From Devosia oryziradicis (lineage in GTDB: Bacteria > Pseudomonadota > Alphaproteobacteria > Rhizobiales > Devosiaceae): DNA of 64,000 nucleotides. The stretch is taken from the NCBI RefSeq assembly GCF_016698645.1, contig NZ_CP068047.1, positions 1,833,001 to 1,897,000 of the forward strand, given 5' to 3'. The position numbers and the translations under genes were made by a program. The notes below the pieces were generated by a model. The model saw only the letters and a program-made list of their open reading frames with translations, ran no database searches and had not been told where the DNA came from. This document shows, piece by piece, positions 16,303 through 24,821 of this stretch. Each line of letters opens with the position of its first letter. The stretch's first letter is position 1.

Positions 16303-19296
16303 TTACGCGCTCAAACGCTTGTTTTCGGGGTCGAAGAACACCGTGCCCGTGATCTGGGCGCGCAGGGTTCCTGATGGCATAGGGATGTGGACGGTCTCGC
16401 CCATGCGGCTGTTGCCGCCTTCGATCACTGCCAAGGCGATCGACCGGTTCAGCGCCACGCTCCAGTACGACGAAGTGACGTGGCCGACCATTTTCATGGG
16501 GACCGGCTGGTTCGGATCGAGCACGATCTGCGCGCCTTCTTCCAGCAACGTCTTGGGGTTTTCTGTCAGCAAGCCGACAAGTTGCTTGCGATCTGCCTTG
16601 AGCATGTCGGGGCGGCTCAGCGAGCGCTTGCCGACGAAGTCGGGCTTGGCCTTGCCGATGGCCCAGCCGAGGCCGGCATCGTCAGGCGTCAGCGTGCCGT
16701 CGGTATCCTGGCCGACGATGATGTAGCCCTTTTCGGCGCGCAGCACGTGCATGGTCTCGGTGCCGTAAGGTGTAATGCCGTATTTCTGGCCCTCGGCGAT
16801 CAGCCTTTCCCAGATGGCACGGCCGTAGCGGGAGGGGACATTGACCTCGTAGCCGCGCTCACCGGTAAAGCTCATGCGGAACAGGCGGGTTGGTACGCCC
16901 GCGATCTTGCCTTCGGCGATCGACATATGGGGGAAGGCTTCTTCCGAGAGGTCGATGCCTTCGATCAGCGGCGCCAGGAGGTTTCGGGCATTGGGGCCGT
17001 TGACGGCGATGACCGACCACTGCTCGGTGGTAGAGGTCAGCCAGACCTTGAGTTCGGGGAACTCGGTCTGGAGGTAGTCCTCCATCATGTTGAGCACGCG
17101 GGCAGCGCCGCCGGTGGTGGTAGTGACGTGGAAGCGGTCCGTTGTCAGGCGGCCGATGACACCGTCGTCACGTATGAAGCCGTCCTCGCCGAGCAGCACG
17201 CCATAGCGGGTGCGGCCGGGCTGCAGCTTGCTCCAGGGGTTGGTGTACATGCGATTGAGGAATTCGGCGGCGTCGGGGCCTACAATCTCGATCTTGCCCA
17301 GCGTCGAAGCGTCGAAAATGCCCAGCGAGTCACGCGTCGCCTTGCATTCGCGGGCCACCGCGGCATGCATGTCCTCGCCCGGCTTGGGGAAATACCAGGC
17401 ACGGCGCCACAGCGCGACCGGCTCGAACACCGCGCCCTGTTCCTCGGCCCAGCTGTCGATGGAGGTCTTGCGCGTCACGTCGAACAGGCGGCCGCGGTTG
17501 TAGCCGGCAAAGGCGCCGAAGGTGGTTGGCGTGTAGGGCGGGCGGAACGTTGTCAGGCCAACCTGGGGCGCCGGCTTCTGCACGGCGTCGGCCGCGATGA
17601 TCAGGCCGTTGATGTTGGACGTCTTGCCCTGGTCGGTCGCCATGCCGTTGGTGGTGTAGCGCTTGACGTGCTCGATGGAGCGGAAGCCTTCGCGCACGGC
17701 AAGGCGGATATCCTTGGCGGTGACGTCGTTCTGGAAATCGACGAAGGCCTTGGCGGTGGAGGTGTTCTTGTCGGTCGGCAGCTCGCGGCTCGACGTGCCG
17801 GTGAGAGCGAACTCGCCGGTGACGGCATAGGTCGGAGCAGTGCCGGTGAAGCCGGCATCGGCTGCTGCGGCGAGGCCAGCGGCCGTACCTTCGGCGAGCG
17901 CGGTGGCGAGGCCGAAGTCACCATTGCCCGCACCGGCGCAGCGGCTCTGCTCGACATGCTTGGACGGCAGGAAGACCTGGCCATCCTCGCGCCATTCGAG
18001 CTTGCCCTGGGTGTGGGAGAACAGGTGCAGGCTGGGGTTCCAGCCGCCGCTCATCAGCAGGGCGTCGCAGGCAAATTCACGTGCCTGGCCCGAGCTGCCA
18101 TTGATTGGCTTGGCGCGAACCGAGGAGACGCGCAGGCGGCCCTTGGTGCCGGTCACGGTCCAGCCGGCCAGCACCTCGATGCCCAAGGCGGTTGCCGTGG
18201 CCTTGAGCTCGGTCGGCACGTCGCTGCGGATGTCGATGATGGCGCCGACCTTGACCCCGGCTCGGGCCAGGTCGAAGGCCGCCAGCCAGGCGCTGTCATG
18301 CGAGGTCACGACGACGGGATTGTTGCCGACCTTGACGCCGTAGCGGTTGAGATAGGTGCGGGCGGCGCTGGCCAGCATGACGCCGGGGCGATCATTGCCG
18401 TCGAACACCAGCGGCTTTTCGATCGAACCCTGGGCCAGCACGACCTGCTTGGCGCGGACCTTCCACATGCGTTCGCGCGGCGTGCCTTGCGGCGCCGAAG
18501 CGAGGTGGTCGGTGATGCGCTGGCAGAGGCCGACGAAGTTCTGGTGATAATAGCCAATCGCCGTGGTGCGGGGCAGGAGGGTGACATTGGCCATGCCGGC
18601 CAGTTCGTCGACGCTGGCCTTGAGCCATTCCCAGCCGGTCTTGCCGTCGATGCCGGCATCGGTTTCCGACAATAGCGAGCCGCCGAGTTCAGCCTGCTCG
18701 TCGGCCAGCATGACCTTGGCGCCAGTGCGACCGGCGGCGAGGGCAGCGGCAAGACCGGCTGGGCCGGCGCCCACAACCAGAACGTCGCAATGGAAGAAGC
18801 GGCTGGAATAGGTGTCCGGATCGGGTTCGACGGGCGACTTGCCCAGGCCCGCGGTGCTGCGGATGATCGGCTCGTAGACCTTGTTCCAGAAGCTCTTCGG
18901 CCACATGAAGGTCTTGTAGTAGAAGCCGGCCGAGAACAGCATGTAGAGCACGTCGTTGATGGCGCCGACGTCGCGCTCCAGCGATGGCCAGTGGTTCTGG
19001 CTGATGGTCTTGAGGCCCTGGGAAACCTCGATGACCGTGGCGCGGGTGTTCGGCTCGACGCGGGCAGGGCCGTGGTCGATGCCGAGCAGCGCGTTAGGCT
19101 CTTCCGAGCCGGCCGACAGGATGCCGCGCGGGCGGTGATACTTGAACGAGCGACCGACCAGGTGCTGGCCGCTGGCCAGCAGGGCTGAAGCGACGGTGTC
19201 GCCCTCGAGACCCATAATGGTTCTGCCGTTGAAGGTGAACTGCACCGACTTGTTGTGATTGACGCGGCCAGCGCCGGGGATGCGGAAGTTGCCCAT
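16303..19296 (-). CDS. soxA: Sarcosine oxidase alpha subunit
   Basis: 997-residue subunit of the heterotetrameric enzyme converting sarcosine to glycine with transfer of the methyl carbon to tetrahydrofolate. The N-terminal part (VQFTFNGRTIMGLEGDTVASAL) is the 2Fe-2S-like domain without a full Cys set. The dinucleotide-binding domain starts at CDVLVVGAGPAGLAAALAAGRTGA (near residue 170) and binds NAD+ non-covalently in characterised enzymes. The C-terminal third is a GcvT-type folate domain with FVGKRSLSRPDMLKADRKQLVGLL. Its start codon overlaps the soxD stop by one base (TGATG). It is cytoplasmic. Confidence 0.97.
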   Translation of the reverse strand: MGNFRIPGAGRVNHNKSVQFTFNGRTIMGLEGDTVASALLASGQHLVGRSFKYHRPRGILSAGSEEPNALLGIDHGPARVEPNTRATVIEVSQGLKTISQNHWPSLERDVGAINDVLYMLFSAGFYYKTFMWPKSFWNKVYEPIIRSTAGLGKSPVEPDPDTYSSRFFHCDVLVVGAGPAGLAAALAAGRTGAKVMLADEQAELGGSLLSETDAGIDGKTGWEWLKASVDELAGMANVTLLPRTTAIGYYHQNFVGLCQRITDHLASAPQGTPRERMWKVRAKQVVLAQGSIEKPLVFDGNDRPGVMLASAARTYLNRYGVKVGNNPVVVTSHDSAWLAAFDLARAGVKVGAIIDIRSDVPTELKATATALGIEVLAGWTVTGTKGRLRVSSVRAKPINGSSGQAREFACDALLMSGGWNPSLHLFSHTQGKLEWREDGQVFLPSKHVEQSRCAGAGNGDFGLATALAEGTAAGLAAAADAGFTGTAPTYAVTGEFALTGTSSRELPTDKNTSTAKAFVDFQNDVTAKDIRLAVREGFRSIEHVKRYTTNGMATDQGKTSNINGLIIAADAVQKPAPQVGLTTFRPPYTPTTFGAFAGYNRGRLFDVTRKTSIDSWAEEQGAVFEPVALWRRAWYFPKPGEDMHAAVARECKATRDSLGIFDASTLGKIEIVGPDAAEFLNRMYTNPWSKLQPGRTRYGVLLGEDGFIRDDGVIGRLTTDRFHVTTTTGGAARVLNMMEDYLQTEFPELKVWLTSTTEQWSVIAVNGPNARNLLAPLIEGIDLSEEAFPHMSIAEGKIAGVPTRLFRMSFTGERGYEVNVPSRYGRAIWERLIAEGQKYGITPYGTETMHVLRAEKGYIIVGQDTDGTLTPDDAGLGWAIGKAKPDFVGKRSLSRPDMLKADRKQLVGLLTENPKTLLEEGAQIVLDPNQPVPMKMVGHVTSSYWSVALNRSIALAVIEGGNSRMGETVHIPMPSGTLRAQITGTVFFDPENKRLSA

Positions 19297-19595
19297 CAGC
19301 GAGCCCCCTCGTTGCCGGTCAGGTCGGGGCGTGGCTGGCCCGCCTTGTAGGTGAAGACGAACTTGTCGGTGACGGTGTCGCGGACCGCATTGAAGAAGCG
19401 GCCGCAGCCGTGAATGTGGCGCCAGCGTTCGGCATGGATGCCGCGTGGGTTGGTGCGGATGAACAGGTGGTCACGCCATTGCTCGTCGGTGAAGGTCGAG
19501 GGGTCCTGCGGGCGGGCGATATGAGCCTGGCCGCCATAGGTGAATTCGACCTCGGGGCGCTCGGCGTCGCAATAGGGGCAGTGGATGAGCAGCAT
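19296..19595 (-). CDS. soxD: Sarcosine oxidase delta subunit
   Basis: Small zinc-binding subunit of 99 residues. It begins MLLIHCPYCDAERPEVEF and later has RWRHIHGCGRFFNAVRD, giving the likely zinc ligands Cys6, Cys9, a His near 60 and a Cys near 63, as in known SoxD proteins. It helps assemble the tetramer. It lies 12 bases after soxB and overlaps soxA by one base, so equimolar production by coupling is likely. Confidence 0.95.
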   Translation of the reverse strand: MLLIHCPYCDAERPEVEFTYGGQAHIARPQDPSTFTDEQWRDHLFIRTNPRGIHAERWRHIHGCGRFFNAVRDTVTDKFVFTYKAGQPRPDLTGNEGAR

Positions 19596-19607
19596 GGGTG
19601 TAGCCCC

Positions 19608-20861
19608 TCAGTGCGCGACGGCTGCGGCGGCAGCTTCGTCGATGAGCCGGCCGGTGGTGAACCGCTCCAGCGTGAATGGTGCGTTGATCGGATGCGGCTC
19701 GTCGCGCGCGATCGTGTGGGCGAAAACGTTGGCCGAGCCGGGCGTGGCCTTGAAGCCACCGGTGCCCCAACCGCAGTTGACGTAGAGTCCGGGAACCGGG
19801 GTCTTGCCGAGGATCGGCGAGCGATCCGGGGTCACGTCGACGATGCCGCCCCATTTGCGCAGCATGCGCATGCGGGTGAAGATCGGGAAGATTTCGCAGA
19901 TGGCGGCAACCGTGTGCTCGATGAGCGGCAGGCCGCCGCGCTGGCTGTAGGACACGTATTGGTCGGTGCCCGAGCCGATGACCAGCTCGCCCTTGTCCGA
20001 CTGCGAAATGTAGGCATGCACCGAGTTGGACATGACCACGCAGGGGAAGATCGGCTTGACCGGCTCGGATACCAGCGCCTGCAGCGGAAAGCTCTCGAGC
20101 GGCAGCCGCACGCCCGCCGACTCCATCACCACCGAAGTATGACCAGCGGCGGAGACGGCGACCTTCTTGGCCTTGATGAAGCCACGGGCGGTTTCGACGC
20201 CGATCGCCTTGCCCGAAGCGTCGCGCCGGATGGCCGTGACGGGGCAGTTCTGGATGATGTCGACGCCCCGGGCCGCCGCGCCGCGCGCATAGCCCCAGGC
20301 GACCGCGTCATGGCGAGCCACGCCGCCGCGGCGCTGCAGCGCGGCGCCCATGACGGGATAGCGGGCGGTGGTCGAGATATCGAGCGGCGGGCAGAATTCC
20401 TTGGCCTGCTCGGGCGTCAGCCACTCGTTGTCGATGCCATTGAGACGGTTGGAATGCACGTGGCGCTTGAAGCTCTGCACGTCGTGCACATTATGCGCCA
20501 GCATCATCACGCCGCGCTGCGAGAACATGACGTTGTAGTTGAGTTCCTGCGTCAGCCCTTCCCACAGCTTCATCGAATGCTCGTAGAGCATCGCGCTTTC
20601 GTCATAGAGGTAGTTGGAGCGGATGATGGTGGTGTTGCGACCGGTATTGCCGCCGCCCAGCCAACCCTTGTCGATGATGGCGACATTGGTGATGCCGTGT
20701 TCCTTGGCGAGGTAGTAGGCCGCGCCAAGCCCGTGGCCGCCAGCGCCGACGATGACGACGTCATACTCAGCCTTGGGCTGCGCGTCCGGCCATTGCGGCT
20801 GCCAGTTCTTGTGACCCGTCAGGGCATTGCCGAGCAGTGACGGGAACGAAAAGCGGGTCAT
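19608..20861 (-). CDS. soxB: Sarcosine oxidase beta subunit
   Basis: Flavoprotein subunit of 417 residues that oxidises sarcosine. The FAD site is [20 protein letters not shown] (residues 33-52). His184 in [11 protein letters not shown] corresponds by context to the residue that carries covalent FMN in heterotetrameric sarcosine oxidases. It is the first gene of a long operon soxB-soxD-soxA-soxG-glyA-sdaA-fdhA. TGACGCAA and TGTCGCAA boxes lie 34-72 bases upstream, between soxB and the second GlxA-type regulator, so betaine- or sarcosine-dependent activation is likely. Confidence 0.97.
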   Translation of the reverse strand: MTRFSFPSLLGNALTGHKNWQPQWPDAQPKAEYDVVIVGAGGHGLGAAYYLAKEHGITNVAIIDKGWLGGGNTGRNTTIIRSNYLYDESAMLYEHSMKLWEGLTQELNYNVMFSQRGVMMLAHNVHDVQSFKRHVHSNRLNGIDNEWLTPEQAKEFCPPLDISTTARYPVMGAALQRRGGVARHDAVAWGYARGAAARGVDIIQNCPVTAIRRDASGKAIGVETARGFIKAKKVAVSAAGHTSVVMESAGVRLPLESFPLQALVSEPVKPIFPCVVMSNSVHAYISQSDKGELVIGSGTDQYVSYSQRGGLPLIEHTVAAICEIFPIFTRMRMLRKWGGIVDVTPDRSPILGKTPVPGLYVNCGWGTGGFKATPGSANVFAHTIARDEPHPINAPFTLERFTTGRLIDEAAAAAVAH

Positions 20862-20894
20862 CGCCTACCTCGAACGACTAGTGTTGAGGTATCA

Positions 20895-20933
20895 TTGCGA
20901 CATTGGAGGGCGCGGCACAGGATATTTGCGTCA
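20895..20933 (-). promoter_or_regulatory. Candidate operator pair upstream of soxB
   Basis: On the minus strand TTTGACGCAAA (box 20926-20933) is followed 31 bases later by TGTCGCAA (20895-20902), pointing toward soxB. The same two boxes, 32 bases apart and in the same order, precede etfB at 22109-22148. A further TGTCGCAT is at 20990-20997. The recurrence supports a shared regulator; binding itself is inference. Confidence 0.6.
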
Positions 20934-20998
20934 AACGGATCGCACAAAAACGCCAAGGCGGCGGAAGTGCCTCCGTACCGACCCGACAAATGCGACAG

Positions 20999-22054
20999 TC
21001 AGGCGGCTTCCACCACGCGATCGGCAACCGGCGCGCGTTTGCGCAATTCGTGCGGCGTATGATTGAAGCGCTGCCGGAACATGCGGCTCAGATGCGACGA
21101 GTCACAAAAGCCGCATTCAACCGCGATTGCCGCGACGGATTTGTCCGTGGTTTCAATCAGATGATGGGCGAAGGTGAGACGGATCTGGAGGAATGCCGCC
21201 TGGGGGGACGCGCCCAGGGCGGTGCGGAAGTGCCGCTCCAGTTGGCGCTTGCTATGGCCCATGCGGCGCGCCAGTTCCGAAACCGATAGCGGATTGTCGA
21301 TGTTCTGCTGCATCAGCAGCAGGGCGCGCATCACCATCGGATCGCGGGTGGAAATGTCCATCGATACGCCCGGCTGCGGCTTTTCCGGCCGCATGGCGTC
21401 GTCGATGATCATGATATGGAGGCTCTTGCTGGCCTGGGCGCGACCCACATGCTTTTCCACGAGATACGCGGCCAGATGCGCGGAGCTTGCGCCGCCCGAG
21501 CAGGTCAGCCGGTCGCCGTCGTCGATGAAGATCTGGTCCGAAACCGGGTCCAGTCCGTCGAACTGCTCGAGGAAATCGGCATGGTGGAACCAGCTGACGC
21601 AGCAGCGGTAGCCATCCATCAGGCCGGCCTTGTGCAGCAGGAAGCCGCCAGTGCAGACGCCGACCAACGGAACGCCGGCCGCCGCGGCCTTTTCCAGATA
21701 GGCGGTATATTCCGGGCCCAGGCCGGACATATCGTCCATCACGCCACCGATGACGACGATGTAGTCGAATTTGGTAGGATCGCCGAGGCGCTCATTGGGG
21801 TGGACGGTGATGCCGCTGCTGGATGGGACAGCGCTCATGGTGTCGGACAGCACGGTCCAGCCGCACATGATCGGGCGGCTGCGGTCACCTTCGTCCGCGG
21901 CCAGGCGAAGCACGTCGACGAAGTTGGCAAAAGCGCAAAGAGTGAAGCGCTTGGCGAGGATGAAACCCACCGAAAGCCTGGGTCCCTCGGCGCGCGGTCT
22001 ATAGACCCGCGATGCCGCCGCGCTCGTCCGGTTGCCCCGTACCTTGGCGTCCAT
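20999..22054 (-). CDS. GlxA-family AraC-type transcriptional regulator (SouR/GbdR-like)
   Basis: Regulator of 351 residues, paralogous in design to the one at 10,175. The DJ-1/PfpI-type domain runs from VGFILAKRFTLCAFANFVDVLR to about residue 200 (VCTGGFLLHKAGLMDG). The C-terminal AraC domain includes SVSELARRMGHSKRQLERHFRTALG and IAVECGFCDSSHLSRMFRQRFNHTP. It lies between the sox operon, which runs the same way, and the divergent etfBA-purU-demethylase operon. This makes it the prime candidate for binding the TGACGCAA/TGTCGCAA boxes on either side. The ligand may be betaine, dimethylglycine or sarcosine and cannot be read from the sequence. Confidence 0.9.
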   Translation of the reverse strand: MDAKVRGNRTSAAASRVYRPRAEGPRLSVGFILAKRFTLCAFANFVDVLRLAADEGDRSRPIMCGWTVLSDTMSAVPSSSGITVHPNERLGDPTKFDYIVVIGGVMDDMSGLGPEYTAYLEKAAAAGVPLVGVCTGGFLLHKAGLMDGYRCCVSWFHHADFLEQFDGLDPVSDQIFIDDGDRLTCSGGASSAHLAAYLVEKHVGRAQASKSLHIMIIDDAMRPEKPQPGVSMDISTRDPMVMRALLLMQQNIDNPLSVSELARRMGHSKRQLERHFRTALGASPQAAFLQIRLTFAHHLIETTDKSVAAIAVECGFCDSSHLSRMFRQRFNHTPHELRKRAPVADRVVEAA

Positions 22055-22108
22055 CGCATCCCCTCGCTGACGTTCTCCCCGGCCGATGTCGTATCGCTAA
22101 TCCAAATT

Positions 22109-22148
22109 TGACGCAAACGTTCTGTGCAAGTGGCTGATTGTGTCGCAA
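22109..22148 (+). promoter_or_regulatory. Candidate operator pair upstream of etfB
   Basis: TTTGACGCAAA (box TGACGCAA at 22109-22116) and TGTCGCAA (22141-22148) are 32 bases apart, both on the plus strand toward etfB, with related TGTGCAAG and CGTGCAAG repeats at 22123 and 22154. The layout copies the soxB upstream region. Confidence 0.6.
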
Positions 22149-22212
22149 TGCTCCGTGCAAGATGCAGGGGCTGGCTCAATAGCCCGTCGGTCCGGTTTGG
22201 AATGGATTGAAG

Positions 22213-22962
22213 ATGAAAGTTCTGGTGCCTGTAAAACGCGTGGTCGACTTCAACGTCAAAATCCGTGTTAAAGCCGACGGTTCAGGTGTCGACCTGGCCA
22301 ACGTCAAGATGTCGATGAACCCCTTTGATGAGATCGCCGTCGAGGAGGCCATTAGGCTCAAGGAAGCCGGGAAGGTGACCGAGATCATAGTGGTGTCCAT
22401 CGGGCCGGCACAGGCGCAGGACACCCTGCGCACCGCCCTGGCCATGGGCGCCGATCGCGGCATCCTGATCAACGTGGATGGCGTGGTCGAGCCGCTGACT
22501 GTCGCAAAACTTCTCAAGGGCGTGGTCGAGGCCGAAGCGCCGCGACTGGTGATCCTGGGCAAGCAGGCGATCGACGATGACGCCAACCAGACCGGGCAGA
22601 TGCTTTCGGCATTGCTGGGCTGGTCGCAGGCCACGTTCGCCTCCAAGGTCGAGCTCGGCGACGACAAGGCGGTGGTGCTGCGCGAGGTCGACGGCGGCCT
22701 GCAGTCGATCGAGGTCAAGCTGCCGACCATCGTCACCGCCGACCTGCGGCTCAACGAGCCGCGCTTCGCCTCGCTACCCAACATCATGAAGGCCAAGAAG
22801 AAGCCGCTCGAGGAAAAGACTGCCGCCGACTACGGCGTGTCGGTCGAGCCGCGCCTCAAGTTACTCAGGACCGAAGAGCCGGGCACCCGCAAGGCCGGCA
22901 TCAAGGTCGCCAGCGTCGCCGAACTGGTCGACAAGCTGCGCAACGAAGCCCGCGTCATCTGA
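22213..22962 (+). CDS. etfB: Electron transfer flavoprotein beta subunit
   Basis: 249-residue small subunit of ETF, the soluble carrier taking electrons from flavoprotein dehydrogenases to ETF-QO. Landmarks are [45 protein letters not shown], and the recognition-loop/AMP region [22 protein letters not shown]. The start is ATG 22213 rather than the TTG two codons earlier. It is the first gene of etfB-etfA-purU-demethylase. The position implies that this ETF serves the dimethylglycine dehydrogenase encoded three genes downstream, not only beta-oxidation. Confidence 0.96.
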   Translation: MKVLVPVKRVVDFNVKIRVKADGSGVDLANVKMSMNPFDEIAVEEAIRLKEAGKVTEIIVVSIGPAQAQDTLRTALAMGADRGILINVDGVVEPLTVAKLLKGVVEAEAPRLVILGKQAIDDDANQTGQMLSALLGWSQATFASKVELGDDKAVVLREVDGGLQSIEVKLPTIVTADLRLNEPRFASLPNIMKAKKKPLEEKTAADYGVSVEPRLKLLRTEEPGTRKAGIKVASVAELVDKLRNEARVI

Positions 22963-22980
22963 TCAAGCGAGGACACACAA

Positions 22981-23910
22981 ATGGCAATTCTTCTTCTCGC
23001 CGAACATGACAACGCGACCCTGTCCGAGCTGACTGCGCGTGCCCTGACCGCCGCCGCCAAGATCGGGGGTGACATCGACATTTTAGTCGCCGGCAAGGGG
23101 GCGGAGGGCGCCGCTGCTGCGGCCGCCGGGCTTGCCGGGGTGCGCAAGGTGCTGCTGGCGGAAAGCGACGCCCTGGCCAACCAGCTGGCCGAGCCGCTGG
23201 CCGACCTCATCGTTTCCATCGCGGCAGGCTATGAGGTTTTCGTTGCCGCGGCGACCACGACGGGCAAGAACGTCTTTCCGCGTGTCGCCGCTTTGCTCGA
23301 CGTGATGCAGGTTTCCGAGATCGTCGAGGTGGTCTCATCAGACACGTTCAAGCGCCCGATCTACGCCGGCAATGCCATCCAGACCGTGCAGTCCACCGAC
23401 GCCAAGAAGGTCATCACCGTGCGCACCGCAGGCTTCGCGCCGGCGGGGGCCGGGGCGGGGGCGCCGATCGAGGCCGTTGCCGCCACCGCTGACCAGGGGC
23501 TATCGGTGTTCCTTGAAAACCGGATGGCCAAGAACGAGCGTCCGGAGCTTGGATCGGCGCGCGTGGTGATTTCGGGTGGGCGGGCCCTGGGGTCGCTGGA
23601 GAAATTCCGCGAAATCATCCTGCCGGTCGCCGACAAGCTCGGCGCCGCAGTGGGCGCATCGCGTGCCGCGGTGGACGCCGGCTACGCTCCAAACGACTGG
23701 CAGGTTGGCCAGACGGGCAAGATCGTCGCGCCCGACCTCTATATCGCCATCGGCATATCCGGCGCCATCCAGCACCTGGCGGGCATGAAGGAAGCCAAGG
23801 TCATCGTCGCGATCAACAAGGACGAGGACGCGCCGATCTTCCAGATCGCCGACTATGGCCTGGTGGGCGACCTGTTCGAATTGATCCCGGAACTGGAACG
23901 GCAGCTCTGA
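22981..23910 (+). CDS. etfA: Electron transfer flavoprotein alpha subunit
   Basis: 309-residue FAD-bearing subunit. The C-terminal FAD domain shows [61 protein letters not shown] and [20 protein letters not shown], the classical ETF-alpha signature. It starts 18 bases after etfB. Electron flow from here is to ETF-QO at 1,340-3,004, about 19 kb away in another operon of the same pathway. Confidence 0.97.
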   Translation: MAILLLAEHDNATLSELTARALTAAAKIGGDIDILVAGKGAEGAAAAAAGLAGVRKVLLAESDALANQLAEPLADLIVSIAAGYEVFVAAATTTGKNVFPRVAALLDVMQVSEIVEVVSSDTFKRPIYAGNAIQTVQSTDAKKVITVRTAGFAPAGAGAGAPIEAVAATADQGLSVFLENRMAKNERPELGSARVVISGGRALGSLEKFREIILPVADKLGAAVGASRAAVDAGYAPNDWQVGQTGKIVAPDLYIAIGISGAIQHLAGMKEAKVIVAINKDEDAPIFQIADYGLVGDLFELIPELERQL

Positions 23911-23940
23911 GGCGACCTCCAACGCAATCGAGACACCAAG

Positions 23941-24798
23941 ATGACCGAGAACAAGTTCATCCTCAAGCTGAGCTGCCTCGACCAGCCCGGCATTGTCGCG
24001 GCGCTCACCACGGCGCTGGCTTCACGGGGCGCAAATATCCTTGAATCCAACCAGTTCTGCGACCGGCAGACCAACCAGCTCTTCATCCGCATCGCCTTTG
24101 CGGTACCGGAGACGACAAGCCGGGAGGTGCTCGAGCTGGCCCTCAAGCCGTCGGTCGACCGCTTCGACATGAAGCTCAAGATCGAGGATCTGTCGCGCCG
24201 GCCCAAGATCATCATCATGGTGTCCAAGTTCGACCATGGGCTCTTGCATCTGCTCTACCAGATCAAGGTCGGCTGGCTGAATGCGGAGGTCGCCGCGATC
24301 GTCTCAAACCATGAGGATTCGCGGCGGACGGCGGAGCAGGAAGGCATCCCGTTCTACTATTGGCCGGTGAACAAGGACAACAAGGCCGAGCGCGAAGAGC
24401 AGTTGATCGAACTGGTCAAGGAGACCGGCTCGGAACTCGTGGTGCTGGCCCGCTACATGCAGGTGCTGTCCAACGAGCTGTCCAACCGCCTCTATGGCAT
24501 GGTCATCAACATCCACCACTCGTTCCTGCCCAGCTTCAAGGGCGCCAAGCCATACCACCAGGCGCATGAGCGTGGTGTGAAGCTGATCGGCGCAACCGGC
24601 CACTATGTGACCGCGGACCTCGACGAAGGGCCGATCATCGAGCAGGAAACCGAGCGCGTCAGCCACGCCATGACTTCGGAAGACTTCGTCGCCACCGGCC
24701 GCGATATCGAGTCCAGGGTGCTGGCACGCGCGGTCAAGTATCACCTTGAGGGCCGCGTGATGCTGAACCATCATCGCACGGTCGTCTTCACAAACTAG
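23941..24798 (+). CDS. purU: Formyltetrahydrofolate deformylase
   Basis: 285-residue enzyme hydrolysing 10-formyl-tetrahydrofolate to formate and tetrahydrofolate. An N-terminal ACT domain (FILKLSCLDQPGIVAALTTALASRGANI) is followed by a formyltransferase-type catalytic domain with NIHHSFLPSFKGAKPYHQA and GATGHYVTADLDEGPIIEQ, holding the Asn-His-Asp catalytic residues. It lies between etfA and the demethylase. Methylene-THF made by folate-linked demethylation can be oxidised to formyl-THF and drained here, regenerating THF and giving formate for the dehydrogenase at 28,594-34,586. This role is inferred from context. Confidence 0.95.
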   Translation: MTENKFILKLSCLDQPGIVAALTTALASRGANILESNQFCDRQTNQLFIRIAFAVPETTSREVLELALKPSVDRFDMKLKIEDLSRRPKIIIMVSKFDHGLLHLLYQIKVGWLNAEVAAIVSNHEDSRRTAEQEGIPFYYWPVNKDNKAEREEQLIELVKETGSELVVLARYMQVLSNELSNRLYGMVINIHHSFLPSFKGAKPYHQAHERGVKLIGATGHYVTADLDEGPIIEQETERVSHAMTSEDFVATGRDIESRVLARAVKYHLEGRVMLNHHRTVVFTN

Positions 24799-24821
24799 TC
24801 CGCCCAGGGAGTATCTAGAGA

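Noticed and set aside
16387..18675. Plus-strand 762-codon open frame opposite soxA
   Set aside because: Shadow of a conserved gene; no domain pattern or ribosome site.
20862..20998. Glycine riboswitch upstream of the sox operon
   Set aside because: I found no paired aptamer-like structure or the conserved internal-loop sequences; the region is short and is better explained by operator boxes.
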